A stretch of DNA of 64,000 nucleotides from Nocardia caishijiensis NBRC 108228 (lineage in GTDB: Bacteria > Actinomycetota > Actinomycetes > Mycobacteriales > Mycobacteriaceae): contig NZ_BDBE01000034.1 of assembly GCF_001612825.1 (NCBI RefSeq), positions 62,001 through 126,000 of the forward strand, given 5' to 3'. The notes beneath the pieces were generated by a model. The model saw only the letters and a list, made by a program, of their open reading frames with translations. It searched no databases and had not been told where the DNA came from. This document shows, one piece after another, positions 8,423 to 17,587 of this stretch. The first letter of the stretch is position 1; the number at the start of each line of letters is the position of its first letter. Made by a program: the position numbers and the translations under genes.

Positions 8423-8836
8423 TCACTCGGCTGATCCAGTCCGCAGTTCGGTCGCAGCGGAAAAGCCATTCGGATATATTCGAACCGCTACCCCGGTACA
8501 TGCTACGAGGCTGTCCGCCCCCATAGACTTCAGCGCAAAGCACTGTACCCGGGGCCATCGGCAGTCATCTATGCCTGAGATACGCTGAAGTTCGGCAGAC
8601 TGCGCCGAATCAGCCTCTGAAATGGTCAGCGTGGAGAACAGTGTTTTCAGCTGCATGGCAAAGACAGCGATGAATTTAATGGACACAAACGTTGGCGCCG
8701 AACTTCTGTCGAAGCTCCGTAACTCCAGTTCGGATAGCGACAATGTGTAACGCCATGGCCTGAATTTTAAATTTAAATGAAGGGGAAGTTCATTCCGAAG
8801 CAAGAACGATCCGTGACCGTCCTCAGAGCTTGACAT
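8423..8836 (-). CDS. short immunity-like protein, possibly N-terminally truncated
   Basis: 137 residues. The family is not recognised. The second half shows by-eye similarity to the product of the gene at 7235-7777 (shared pattern DD, then a hydrophobic strand with Cys, KxxGAxSL, then VRIYPNG versus IRLGG). The N-terminus is about 20 residues shorter than that paralogue, there is no clear ribosome site at the ATG, and an open but startless frame lies immediately upstream. The gene may therefore be a truncated or frameshifted orphan immunity gene. Expression is uncertain. Confidence 0.45.
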   Translation of the reverse strand: MSSSEDGHGSFLLRNELPLHLNLKFRPWRYTLSLSELELRSFDRSSAPTFVSIKFIAVFAMQLKTLFSTLTISEADSAQSAELQRISGIDDCRWPRVQCFALKSMGADSLVACTGVAVRIYPNGFSAATELRTGSAE

Positions 8837-9006
8837 ATCGAAATCCGTTCAGGACGGAGATTGGCAAATATCGGTCGCCGCAAATAATAGTACACGACAA
8901 TATCTGGTTGATAAAGCGCCTCGGCGGCGTTGGCGGCCCCCTTCCAGTCTTTTAGGATACTCGAGAAATGTGGAGGTCGACTTCGGAAATGCAGGAGTAA
9001 AGCCGG
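8773..9006 (-). pseudogene. startless open frame, remnant of a coding sequence
   Basis: A 77-codon frame without a usable start reads like protein in its middle (ILKDWKGAANAAEALYQPDI followed by VVYYYLRRPIF). It begins just after a stop and overlaps the next gene in another frame. It looks like debris from an older Rhs toxin tip or immunity gene, or the lost N-terminus of the gene at 8423-8836. The call rests on protein-like composition only. Confidence 0.3.
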
Positions 9007-9314
9007 TCAAAAGGCGGGCCGTATTCGCCAGCGGAGAATGAATTCGTGAATTAACTCTGTCACTGTGACACGTGTGATCGAGGGGTGTCGAGTAAGGCGA
9101 TGAACAGCTTGCCATATTTATTCATTAAATGCTCCGGTGACTCATTCCTGAGAGTTCTTGATTTCACACCTTGGAAATCTGCCCTGTCGTTTCCCGTACG
9201 GTTCCCATGCCCGGTTTAGTATTGCATATTAAACGACGGGTAGACATGTCGGAACGGAATCGTCATCGCCCCGTCGGGTATGGCTGCTGATAGCTTGGCC
9301 GATTTTCGGCCCCG
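9007..9314. other. AT-richer intergenic stretch, no convincing gene
   Basis: Short frames only. A 19-codon frame at ~9072-9131 (minus) has a GGAG upstream of its ATG (MNKYGKLFIALLDT) but ends at once, so it could be another decayed N-terminus. No terminator hairpin or promoter was recognised. Confidence 0.35.
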
Positions 9315-9731
9315 TCAATTTCCGTAACGGTCGTATTCCTCGAATTCACCGAAATCATCCTGTAACCAACCGAGATCACGCCACGTCCCCGTGCCATCGA
9401 GAGGGCCCTCGTAGACAATTTCGAGGAAACTCCCGGTTTGGTCATCAAGGCGCAATCGACGGCCTCTGCTGAACAGGAACAATGTAGCACTGACATGCGG
9501 TTTCCCGTCAATATTCTGCATTCCAAGCGTGCCCTCCCATGCCACCTGGAGGGATGGATGGCAAGGTTCGGGCCCTCGTATGGAAGAGGAGAATCCATCA
9601 GGCATCTCGCCCGCGTCGACTATGGTTACGGTTTCGTTGAGGTGCTTGGACAACCCGGCGACTAGAGAGTTGATTAAAGACGTCCACCGGCCTAGCCGCG
9701 GAGGGTTCTGGAAGTCGTCCTCCATATTCAC
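9315..9731 (-). CDS. cognate immunity protein of the Rhs toxin (inferred)
   Basis: 138 residues from the GTG at 9731, whose GTGA overlaps the TGA stop of the Rhs gene; GTG at 9737 and ATG at 9725 are alternatives, and AAAGGA lies ~10 bases upstream. The protein is acidic, ending in DDFGEFEEYD, with no export signal, so it should stay in the cytosol. Immediate, translationally coupled position behind a polymorphic toxin tip is the standard place of the cognate immunity gene. No family recognised. The lower GC is shared with the toxin tip, suggesting the two moved together. Confidence 0.7.
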   Translation of the reverse strand: MNMEDDFQNPPRLGRWTSLINSLVAGLSKHLNETVTIVDAGEMPDGFSSSIRGPEPCHPSLQVAWEGTLGMQNIDGKPHVSATLFLFSRGRRLRLDDQTGSFLEIVYEGPLDGTGTWRDLGWLQDDFGEFEEYDRYGN

Positions 9732-10183
9732 TGCCACTCATTCCTTTCCCAGTTCTCTCGGTTTGGATAAATTACTTCGTTATGGTTGTTATTCAAGCGA
9801 ATCTCGACAAAATTTGGGTCATCGGCCCATTTTTTGTCGGGATTGACAGCTCTCGGCGACGAGCTTCTCTTATCGATCAAACCATATGCTGTGATGACTG
9901 AGCTCTTGTTGCCAGCTTCAGTAATCACTACCGAGCCGTTGTTATAATAGATGTCGACAGAACGGGTGTACGGTTGACCGGTGAGATGGTTTACGCCGTG
10001 GAAGTTTCCGCTGAAGATTCGCTCAGGGTTGTTGAGGATAGACGCTTGAACCTGGGCGGAGACGCGGTGCTTCGAAAGCGCGTGCCCTGGGTACCCGCCC
10101 GGGTATGGGGGCGGTGCTCCGTGAAGATCTCCGGGCGCAACCTGCCTATGGAAGTTTTTGAATCGCTCGCAGTCTGTGGGCCT
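9728..10183 (-). other. exchangeable C-terminal toxin tip of the Rhs protein
   Basis: Codons 1857-2007 follow the conserved DPLGL end of the Rhs cage. The tip has His/Lys in GHALSKHRV, a strand pair around DIYYNNGSVVITEA and SSVITAYGLIDKR, and a basic/Asn-rich end. The pattern is like small nuclease tips that act on RNA after cell entry, but no family is assigned with certainty. Base composition is visibly lower in GC than the rest of the gene and matches the downstream immunity genes. Confidence 0.6.
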
Positions 10184-13100
10184 GAGACCGAGGGGATCGA
10201 TGAACCGAAGCGGGTTCGTGGTGTAGGAGTGGGGGTTGGGTGAGGGATCCAAGCCCAGTGGGTCGGGTGTGAGGTACCGGCCCGTATCCGCGTTGTAGTA
10301 CCGGAACATGTTGTAATGCAGACCGGTTTCCGGATCGTAAATCTGCCCAGGAAACCGCAGTGGAGAGCTGGACTGGCCGCGCCATATGGTGCGCCCCCAG
10401 AGACCGACGTCCGCAGCAGCCATGGAGTAGGCCGATTTGGGGTCTATGAGCTGCGCGGGAGTTCCGACGAGGTCGGTGATTATTGCGTAGAACTCGCGGT
10501 CGATGGTTGGTTGGTCGGTGGTTTGGGTGAGGGGGGTGTGGGTGCCGGGTTGGTAGTGCCAGCGGGTGGTGGATTCGAGGGTGGTTTGTTCGGTGAGGGT
10601 GGTTGCGTCCCAGGTGTAGTCGGTGCGGTCGAGGATGGTGCCGTCGGTGGTGCGGTGTTGTTTGGATGTGCGGCGGCCGAGGGGATCGTAGGTGTAGTGC
10701 CACCATTGGTGGTCGGGAGTCCAGACGTCGGTGAGTTGGTCGAAGCTGTTGTAGCGGTAGTGCCAGGTGGCGGGTTTTCGGGAGAGGCGGGTGGTGGTTT
10801 TTCTGATCAGGCGGCCCGCGCTGTCGTAGTGGTAGGTGGTGCGGCCGTTTCGGATCAGGAGGTTGTTGCGGTATTCGCGGCGGCCGGAGTCGGCGGTATC
10901 GGGGGCGGGCGTTGTCTTCGAGTCGGGCGTGTGGCTGCTGGTGATGTTGCTGAGGGGGTCGTAGGTGTAGCGCTCGGTGACCTGGTTGTTGCGGGTGAGG
11001 GTGGTCACCCGCCCGATCGGGTCGAGTTCGTAGTCGCGGCTGATCGACGCGCTGTCGGGGTGGTGGGTGGTGTGGTTGGTGAGGTAACCGTCTGGGCGCC
11101 AGGCGTACTCGTCGGTTCGGAGGGTGCTCGGTGGGGTACGCGGGGCGGAGTCGAGGCCGATGTTGAACAGGCGGTGTGGGTGGGCGGTGACGGTTTGGGT
11201 GGTGGGGAGGCCGGTCGGGTTGTAGGTGGTGTCGACGGCGAGTTCGTCGAGTTGCCAACGGGTGAGGCGGCCGGTGAGGTCGTAGGTGAAGTCGATGTTG
11301 TGGCCGTCGGCGGTCATCGCGCCGTGGCGGCCCGCGTAGTCGAAGGACCAGTGGGTCTGGGCGCCGCTGGGGGTTGTGCGGCGGGTGCGGCGGCCGAAGT
11401 CGTCGTGGTCGAACCGCATCGGCGGTTGGTCGTCCACTTGCTGTGAGGCGAGCTGACCGGACTCGGTGTAGGTGAACTGGATCGTGTGAGAAGGGGTTTC
11501 GCCGGTGCCGTTGGCCGCGGCGAGTAGACGACCCGACACATCGTGGGTGTAATGGATCCAGTCGCGGGAGTCGGTGGTGATCGCGGTGAGGCGGCCGAGG
11601 ATGTCGTAGGCGTGGTGTCGCGTGATGCCGGTGGCGGGTGTGACCGTGGCGGTGCGCCCTGCCGGGTCGTGGGCGTAGCGGGTGGTCGCGCCTGTGTAAT
11701 CGGTCTGGGCGATCAGGTGACCCGCAGGATCGTAGACGTAGTGCCAGATTTCACCGTTGGGATTCGTGACGGAGGTGAGGCGGCGTTCGGTGTCCCAGGT
11801 GTAGGTGGTGGTCGCGCCCGCCGGGTCCGTGCGGGCCGCGAGGAGGTCGAAGGCGGTGTAGGTGAAGCGGGTGACCCCACCGGCAGGGTCGGTGTGGGTG
11901 AGGAGGTTGTCCTCGCCGTCGTAGGTCCAGGTTTCGCGGTGACCGTCGGGGAGGGCGCGTTCGAGGAGCTGACCGGTGGGCGAGAACCGGTGGATGGTGG
12001 TCGCGCCGAGTGCATCCGTGATCCGATGCGGGCGGCCGAGACCATCGCGTTCGATGGTGGTCACCGACTCGAGCGCGTCGGTGATCCGGATCGGTAGACC
12101 CGCCGAGTCGACGTCGATCGTCGTGGTCGCACCGTTCGGTTCGGTGATGGACGCGACGGCGCCGCACGGGTGGTGGGTGAAGGTGGTGCGGGCGCCGGTG
12201 GTGGCGACGATGGCGGTGAGATTGCCGTTGGTGTCGTATTCGCGGCGGATTTCGGTGCCGTCGACGTCGGTGATGCGGGTGGGGCGGTTGCGGAACAGGT
12301 ACTCGAAGTGGATGGTGTTGCCGTCGGGGCGGGTGATGGAGGCGACGTCACCGTCGTCGGTGTAGGTGTAGCGGGTGACCGCGCCGTCGGCGGCGGTGAA
12401 AGTCAGTGGGTTGCGGTCGGTGTTGTAGTCGGTGTGGGTTCGGGCGCCGTTGGGGTCGCGGACATCGCGGGTGCGCAGGTCGGTGTCGAAGCCGTAGGTG
12501 GTGGCGGCGCCGAGGGAATTGGTGTGGGTGGTGATCCGGCCGGTGCCGTCGGGAAATGCGGCATAGTCGAATTCGGCGTCGAGAACTCCGGCGATACCGC
12601 GTTGACGGGTGACTCGACCTGCCGCGTCGTAAGTGTTGACCATGTAGTTGTCGTTGGAGTCTGTCCACGACGTCATGCGGTCCGCGTGATCGTAGGTGTA
12701 GTGGGTGGTCGCACCGACACCGTTGGTGATCGCGACCAACTGTCCGGCGCTGTAACCGAATTCGCGGATGGTGGCGAGGTGGCCACCGGACGGGCCGAGA
12801 ACGTCGAGACCGGTGACACGCCCCCGGGCGGTGGTCACGGCCACGCGGTAGCCGCCGGAATGGGTGATCTCGATCGGCGCGCCGTCGCTGTCGTAATGGA
12901 ACCGGATGCGGTTGCGGTGGCGGTCGGTGATGGCCGAGATCGCGTAGTTGCCGAGGGCGACATCGAGTCCGGCCCGGAGCGGTTCGGGTGCGAAATGCCA
13001 GATCAATTCGCGTTCGGGATCCCAGACCCGGTACCCGCCGACCTCGGTCCGGGTCAATGTCCAGCGTGACGCACCGGCGAGCGGCAACACCGGTGCATCG

Positions 13101-15751
13101 GGCTCAGCGTGGGGATAGAGGAGCGTTACGCCGTCCTCGCCGATGAAGATGACGCCGTGGTCGTCGACGATGACCCGCATGTCGAGGGTCGCTGACCAGG
13201 ACGGCCCGAACCAGCGGCCGAAGCGGTAGTTCGAGCGGTGCCGACGTTTCAGGATCAGCGGCAGGACACCGGGCAGGCTCAGGTCGAGTTCGGGGAGGAG
13301 GAATTCACCGGTGGCCGCGTCGACGGGGTCGTTGCATTCTTCGATGTCCTCGTCGGTCCGGTCGTGTTCGACCGGATTCTCCGCGGTGGATTCGCGGATC
13401 TTCTCGGGATCGTCGACGTGTTCAGAGGTGTCGGACTCGTCCTGGCCGGACTTGTCGGTGCCGCTCGTGTCGTGGTCGCCTTCGGCGTCGGTTCTTGGTT
13501 CGTTGGGATCCGGAGCGGACGAACCGTCGCTGTCGCCACGAGCGGGAGCGGAGGTGGTGTCGTGGTCGGGGGATGGTCGTGAATCACCCTGCCACTCGGG
13601 GGTGTTCGAATCCGGCGTCGCGCGCGGGGTCGGGCTGGGGTCGGCCTTGTCCTGGTCGGGCGTGCCGGAGTGTTCGTCGGGTTTCGGCTGAGTTCTCTCG
13701 GTGTCGGTATCTCGGACCGGTCGGTTGTCGGGTGTGGCGGCGGGGCGCGGGTCCGGTGCCCGGGTGGTTGCCGGTGCCTCCGGCGTGCGGGTGCTCGGTG
13801 TCGGAGCCAGGGTCGACGCGGGTGTGGTCGAGTCGCGTTGCGGCGGCTCGGAATCCGAACGGGTCGGAGTGGTCGGATCGTGATCCGCTGTCGTCTCCGC
13901 GTCGCTGTCGGTGCGCGCGGGCGGCTGCCGGGTCGAGTCGTGCTCGGCATCGGATCGGTGCGGATCCGACGTCGAGTCCGCGGCACCATCCGCGTCGGAG
14001 CGGGCGGGCGGTTGTCGGGTCGAATCGGAATCGACCGCTCCGGGGTCGGACTTGGGGGTGGCCGGATCCGTGTCGACGGCCCGCGCAGGCGGCTCCGTGC
14101 GGGCCGTGTCGGCGGGGGTGTGGGTGGTCGGTGCGTCGGTAGCGGGATGGCTCACGGGCGAACTCGAATCCTGCACCGGCCGCGTCGGATTGGGGTCCGT
14201 GCCGGGTTGGCGGGGTGCCTCGACGGTCTTGGCGTCGTCGGGATCGGGCTCCGGGGCGTCGGCGTGCGCCGGGGTGCTGGGCTGGTCGGCGGGATCGGTT
14301 CGGACGGGCGCCGGGTTGTCGGAATCCGGACGGGGCGCGATTGTTTCGGCATCCGGGCGGGTCGCCGGAGCCTCGACACGCGGTTCCGGGGTGTTGTGCA
14401 CAGGCGTGCCGGGCGTGTTGTCTTCGGGTGATTCCTGTCGGTGGGTGTCCGGGCGTTGCGCCGGAGCTGCCGGTGCGGAATCGGGGCGGGCGCCCGCGTC
14501 GACGTTCGATTGCGGGTCGGCGCGCGGCCCGTCCGGCACCCCGGCCTGCGGCGGGGCGTTCTCGTCGCCACGATTCGCCGGTTCGGGGGTGCCGGACCGC
14601 TCCGGCGTCGCACCATCGGGACTGTCGTGGTTACCGCCGGGAAGGCGGCGACCGACGTCGCCGAGCTTGTCGATCGCCGACAACACCGGCTTCGCCGCAC
14701 CGCCACCGCCGGTGGCGACCGTGACCAACAGGTCGCTCGTGATCGCGCCCGCGAACTCGAACGGGTTCGCGCGGGCCTCGGAAAGGATCGCATCGACAGC
14801 CGCACCGGGATCGGCGGCCGCGACCACCAGGCCGGTCCCCAGGTCCGACATCTTGGACATGTAGTCGGCCGGATGGGTGATGTTGTAGACATCGGCCGGA
14901 TTCACCTGCCGAACGAACTGCACGAGCCCCGTCAGACCCGTGAGCACGCCGGACTCGAAGCTCAACTTCGCGTGCTCACCGATATCGGCCAGATCCGACA
15001 GGTTGGCCGACATCCGCGAGGTGAACGGCGGCGTCGTCGGCGCCTTGTTGGTTGCTTCGGCGATTTTCGTCGTCGCCTCACCGGCGGCGTTGTCGCGTTG
15101 GGTGCGAGCGAAACTCAGGATCTGGCGTGCGTTGTCGCGCAGCGCGGTCCAGGTATCGGGCAGGGGGCCGACCTGTTTCTGCTGATCGCCGGTGAGTGAG
15201 TTCCACCAGTCCTTCTTGGTGCGTTCCTCGGTCAGCGCACGTTCCCACTCGGTGATCGCGTCCGCGGCGCGGGCTTGCGCCGTGGTGACCGCCGTGGACC
15301 AGGTGTCGAGGACAGCGGCGGTCGCGGTGAACGCTTCCGCGGCGTCCCACCACAGTTTGGGCTGCTGGTCGTAGACGGCGTTGAACGCGTCCGCCCCCGC
15401 GCCGGTCCAGTCCGCGGCATCGATCGTTTTCAAGGCGTCGCCCGTTTTGGCGATCTGGGTCGCCATGTCACGCAACGAGGTCGCGGCGTCGGTGATGACC
15501 GTCGGCTCGCCTCGGATCAGTTCCTTCGGGTCCTTCGTCTCCCCGAGCGCGCGTTCCTCGACCTCACCACCGGCGGCCGAGGCGAGTTGATCGCCGAGGT
15601 CGTCGAGCGATTCCGCCAGGCTGTCCATACCGAGCTTCGTGGCGCCGACGGACGCGACGTCGAGCACGTCGTCGGCGAGCTCACCGGCCTTCTCGACAGC
15701 ACTTTCCACACCTCGCCCGAACAGGTCGCCGAGGCTGTCGAACACTCCCAT
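9728..15751 (-). CDS. giant Rhs polymorphic toxin with type VII secretion-type N-terminus
   Basis: 2007 residues. Residues 1-~330 form a helical T7SS-signal/WXG-like domain (AADWTGAGADAFNAVYDQQP near 110). Residues ~370-790 are a disordered Pro/Asp/Ser/Thr linker with repeats such as RQPPARSDAD and RQPPARTDSD. A DUF6531-like start (DPVDAATGEFLLPELDLSLP, ~810) leads into many YD repeats (for example YDHADRMTSW, TYDAAGRVTRQ), and the Rhs core ends with GRYLTPDPLGL and LRFIDPLGL at ~1856. The last 151 residues are the toxin tip with GHALSKHR and GSVVITEAGNKSSVITAYG, reminiscent of BECR-fold RNases (inference). Start is coupled to the EspC-like gene three bases upstream. The encoding DNA becomes AT-richer near 10.2 kb, at the tip. 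Confidence 0.9.
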   Translation of the reverse strand: MGVFDSLGDLFGRGVESAVEKAGELADDVLDVASVGATKLGMDSLAESLDDLGDQLASAAGGEVEERALGETKDPKELIRGEPTVITDAATSLRDMATQIAKTGDALKTIDAADWTGAGADAFNAVYDQQPKLWWDAAEAFTATAAVLDTWSTAVTTAQARAADAITEWERALTEERTKKDWWNSLTGDQQKQVGPLPDTWTALRDNARQILSFARTQRDNAAGEATTKIAEATNKAPTTPPFTSRMSANLSDLADIGEHAKLSFESGVLTGLTGLVQFVRQVNPADVYNITHPADYMSKMSDLGTGLVVAAADPGAAVDAILSEARANPFEFAGAITSDLLVTVATGGGGAAKPVLSAIDKLGDVGRRLPGGNHDSPDGATPERSGTPEPANRGDENAPPQAGVPDGPRADPQSNVDAGARPDSAPAAPAQRPDTHRQESPEDNTPGTPVHNTPEPRVEAPATRPDAETIAPRPDSDNPAPVRTDPADQPSTPAHADAPEPDPDDAKTVEAPRQPGTDPNPTRPVQDSSSPVSHPATDAPTTHTPADTARTEPPARAVDTDPATPKSDPGAVDSDSTRQPPARSDADGAADSTSDPHRSDAEHDSTRQPPARTDSDAETTADHDPTTPTRSDSEPPQRDSTTPASTLAPTPSTRTPEAPATTRAPDPRPAATPDNRPVRDTDTERTQPKPDEHSGTPDQDKADPSPTPRATPDSNTPEWQGDSRPSPDHDTTSAPARGDSDGSSAPDPNEPRTDAEGDHDTSGTDKSGQDESDTSEHVDDPEKIRESTAENPVEHDRTDEDIEECNDPVDAATGEFLLPELDLSLPGVLPLILKRRHRSNYRFGRWFGPSWSATLDMRVIVDDHGVIFIGEDGVTLLYPHAEPDAPVLPLAGASRWTLTRTEVGGYRVWDPERELIWHFAPEPLRAGLDVALGNYAISAITDRHRNRIRFHYDSDGAPIEITHSGGYRVAVTTARGRVTGLDVLGPSGGHLATIREFGYSAGQLVAITNGVGATTHYTYDHADRMTSWTDSNDNYMVNTYDAAGRVTRQRGIAGVLDAEFDYAAFPDGTGRITTHTNSLGAATTYGFDTDLRTRDVRDPNGARTHTDYNTDRNPLTFTAADGAVTRYTYTDDGDVASITRPDGNTIHFEYLFRNRPTRITDVDGTEIRREYDTNGNLTAIVATTGARTTFTHHPCGAVASITEPNGATTTIDVDSAGLPIRITDALESVTTIERDGLGRPHRITDALGATTIHRFSPTGQLLERALPDGHRETWTYDGEDNLLTHTDPAGGVTRFTYTAFDLLAARTDPAGATTTYTWDTERRLTSVTNPNGEIWHYVYDPAGHLIAQTDYTGATTRYAHDPAGRTATVTPATGITRHHAYDILGRLTAITTDSRDWIHYTHDVSGRLLAAANGTGETPSHTIQFTYTESGQLASQQVDDQPPMRFDHDDFGRRTRRTTPSGAQTHWSFDYAGRHGAMTADGHNIDFTYDLTGRLTRWQLDELAVDTTYNPTGLPTTQTVTAHPHRLFNIGLDSAPRTPPSTLRTDEYAWRPDGYLTNHTTHHPDSASISRDYELDPIGRVTTLTRNNQVTERYTYDPLSNITSSHTPDSKTTPAPDTADSGRREYRNNLLIRNGRTTYHYDSAGRLIRKTTTRLSRKPATWHYRYNSFDQLTDVWTPDHQWWHYTYDPLGRRTSKQHRTTDGTILDRTDYTWDATTLTEQTTLESTTRWHYQPGTHTPLTQTTDQPTIDREFYAIITDLVGTPAQLIDPKSAYSMAAADVGLWGRTIWRGQSSSPLRFPGQIYDPETGLHYNMFRYYNADTGRYLTPDPLGLDPSPNPHSYTTNPLRFIDPLGLRPTDCERFKNFHRQVAPGDLHGAPPPYPGGYPGHALSKHRVSAQVQASILNNPERIFSGNFHGVNHLTGQPYTRSVDIYYNNGSVVITEAGNKSSVITAYGLIDKRSSSPRAVNPDKKWADDPNFVEIRLNNNHNEVIYPNRENWERNEWQ

Positions 15752-15754
15752 CGA

Positions 15755-16387
15755 TCAGCCGGGGGGATTCAGAATCTCGGCCGCTCGCTCCGCGGCCTGA
15801 GTGTTCCAGCCCGCATCGGGCAGGCCGTCGTCTCCGGGCTTGGCGTAGGAATACGGATCGAGGGTCGACAGATTGGCCAGGGCCTGCGGGCCGACAGCCT
15901 GGACCACCTGCCAGTTCTTGTCCGCGTGGGCGGCCGCGTCTTCGAAGGACTCCGCGGTGTAATCAGGGTTGAGCGCCATGTTGATCGGATTGTCGGCGAG
16001 AGTCTCACCCCACGTGCGGGCCTTGATCTCCGCGCTCGACAGATGGGGATTGCCGAGCAGGTGGGTGTACATCTGCTTGAACGTGTCCGAGCCCTGCTGC
16101 TCCATCATGTAATAGCGGCCCGCCGCCAATCCCACCGCTTCGGCGATGGAGTTACCGGACTGCACCAGATACCGCACACCCCACGACCACCGCTCGGTGA
16201 ACTCCTCGAACCCCTTCTGCACCGCCGCTTTCCCCGCCTCGAGACCCGACATGGTCAGCAGGGCGAAGCCACGCCCCGAGGACGCGGTCTCCTTGACGCC
16301 GATCTCCGACAGTTCGCTGATGATTCCCGTGATCCCCTGTGCCGCTTGAATCAGCACTTCGGGCGCGACTTTCAGTTCATCGGCCAC
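15755..16387 (-). CDS. EspC/WXG-type partner protein of the Rhs effector
   Basis: 210 residues from a GTG at 16387 with GAGGGTGGG ~10 bases upstream; the longer open frame to 16630 has no protein-like N-terminus. The first ~110 residues are a helical hairpin with a Trp near the turn (FEEFTERWSWGVRYL), similar to EspC/ESX small exported proteins: VADELKVAPEVLIQAAQGI at the N-terminus and a long second helix. The C-terminal half is helical and Asp/Asn-rich. The stop lies three bases before the Rhs start, so the two are co-translated. It probably serves as the secretion partner of the Rhs protein; this is inferred from position and fold. Confidence 0.65.
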   Translation of the reverse strand: MADELKVAPEVLIQAAQGITGIISELSEIGVKETASSGRGFALLTMSGLEAGKAAVQKGFEEFTERWSWGVRYLVQSGNSIAEAVGLAAGRYYMMEQQGSDTFKQMYTHLLGNPHLSSAEIKARTWGETLADNPINMALNPDYTAESFEDAAAHADKNWQVVQAVGPQALANLSTLDPYSYAKPGDDGLPDAGWNTQAAERAAEILNPPG

Positions 16388-16745
16388 GACTGGCCCACCC
16401 TCGTCGTACGACCTGCCCGGGCCGTCATCGCGGACCGGGCAGGACGCACCGATACGCGCGAGGCGGACGTACGACCGAGACCAGCGTTGAACGCCTGGAT
16501 CATGAAAACGAGCCTCCCCCAATACTTCTGACGACCGCGCCCCCTTTGGCGGTCGATCAGCAGCATAGCGAGATGGGGGCTGGTCTGCCAGCGAAGCTGT
16601 CGGGAGCTCGATATATTGCCCCAGAATCATGACGAGGCGATGAGTGGGGATCGAACATGGCCGGAAAGCTTCGGCATCGTGTCGGCGATCTCTTCGGTGC
16701 CACCGACCTCGATGCGCTCGGGCACGGGCCTCGAGTGAGGTGATG

Positions 16746-17333
16746 TCAGCCGTCGGCCTGGGTGGTCGACGGGGCCGCTGTGGTGGGGGTGGGGGTGCGG
16801 GTGACGTTGTCGTGGGCGTTGGTGGTGGGGATGTCGGAGTCCTCGAACTCGCCCTGGTAGGTGGGGCGGGTGCGTGGGGGGTTCACCGTGCGGGTGGGTG
16901 GTGTGGTGCGCGGTGGGCGGGTGGTGGTCGGCGTCGAGTCCTCGGTGGTGGTTTCGGGGGGCTCGGTGGTCGCCTCGGGTGGGCGGGATTCGGTGGTCGC
17001 CTCGGTGGGGTGGGGTTCGGTCGTCGGCTCGTCCGTGGGCGGGGTCTCCGAGGGGGAGGTGGTCTCGGTCGAGCTGAGGCTGAACGGTTTGCGTGGCGAC
17101 ATGTACGGGGCGATGCGCCAGCTCGGCGACGGCGGGATCGAGACCCGCACGGTGGTTGAGGTCGGCTCGTCGGCGACCTGGCTCGGTGCCGCGGCCAGCC
17201 CGGCCTGCAGCGGTGGCGGAGTCACGTACACGTCCTGCTGCCCGACGCCGCACGCGCCGATCACGATCAGGCCGAGCGACACCGCGCCAACAGCGATTGC
17301 CGGACCTACGAGCTTGGCCCTGCTGTCTTCCAT
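16746..17333 (-). CDS. membrane-anchored or lipoprotein with Thr/Pro-rich stalk
   Basis: 195 residues. A hydrophobic N-terminal segment (residues ~9-28) ends in VIGACG, which could be a lipobox (IGAC), though a plain transmembrane anchor is possible. Residues ~80-195 are low-complexity Thr/Pro/Glu repeats (TTEPHPTEATTESRPPEATT type), probably a cell-wall-spanning, possibly O-mannosylated stalk. No enzymatic domain. It lies upstream on the same strand as the T7SS-Rhs module but 360 bases from the EspC-like start, so a joint role is uncertain. Confidence 0.55.
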   Translation of the reverse strand: MEDSRAKLVGPAIAVGAVSLGLIVIGACGVGQQDVYVTPPPLQAGLAAAPSQVADEPTSTTVRVSIPPSPSWRIAPYMSPRKPFSLSSTETTSPSETPPTDEPTTEPHPTEATTESRPPEATTEPPETTTEDSTPTTTRPPRTTPPTRTVNPPRTRPTYQGEFEDSDIPTTNAHDNVTRTPTPTTAAPSTTQADG

Positions 17334-17587
17334 CGCCTTGTACTCCTCGTCGGCTCGGGTCGCCTCACAGTAGTGCAGCCCGTGAAAATCGGCTCATTGT
17401 AAACATGAATGATTCAGATATCGGATTGATCTCGCAAGCGTGTCGTGGGGACGTGTCGCGCGCTTTTGTAGCGCGGGGGTCGTAGCGTGTGTGAGCAAAG
17501 TTACGCATGAGACGCCCGGACCGAAACCCCTGACGCGCGAGGTTTGCGCGACGCAAGAATCAGATCGGCGTCATCGAGGAGAGTCTG

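Noticed and set aside
10316..14864. Repeated GT-rich motifs on the plus strand, at first suggestive of a DNA repeat array
   Set aside because: They are the reverse complement of codons for YD repeats and of the Pro/Asp linker repeats in the Rhs protein, not an independent repeat element or CRISPR array.
15275..16531. 418-codon plus-strand frame opposite the Rhs and EspC-like genes
   Set aside because: Antisense to two well-supported genes; Arg/Gly/Val-rich composition of a shadow frame.
16644..17159. 171-codon plus-strand Gly/Arg/Val-rich frame
   Set aside because: Antisense to the Thr/Pro-rich stalk gene; the repeats mirror its codons.
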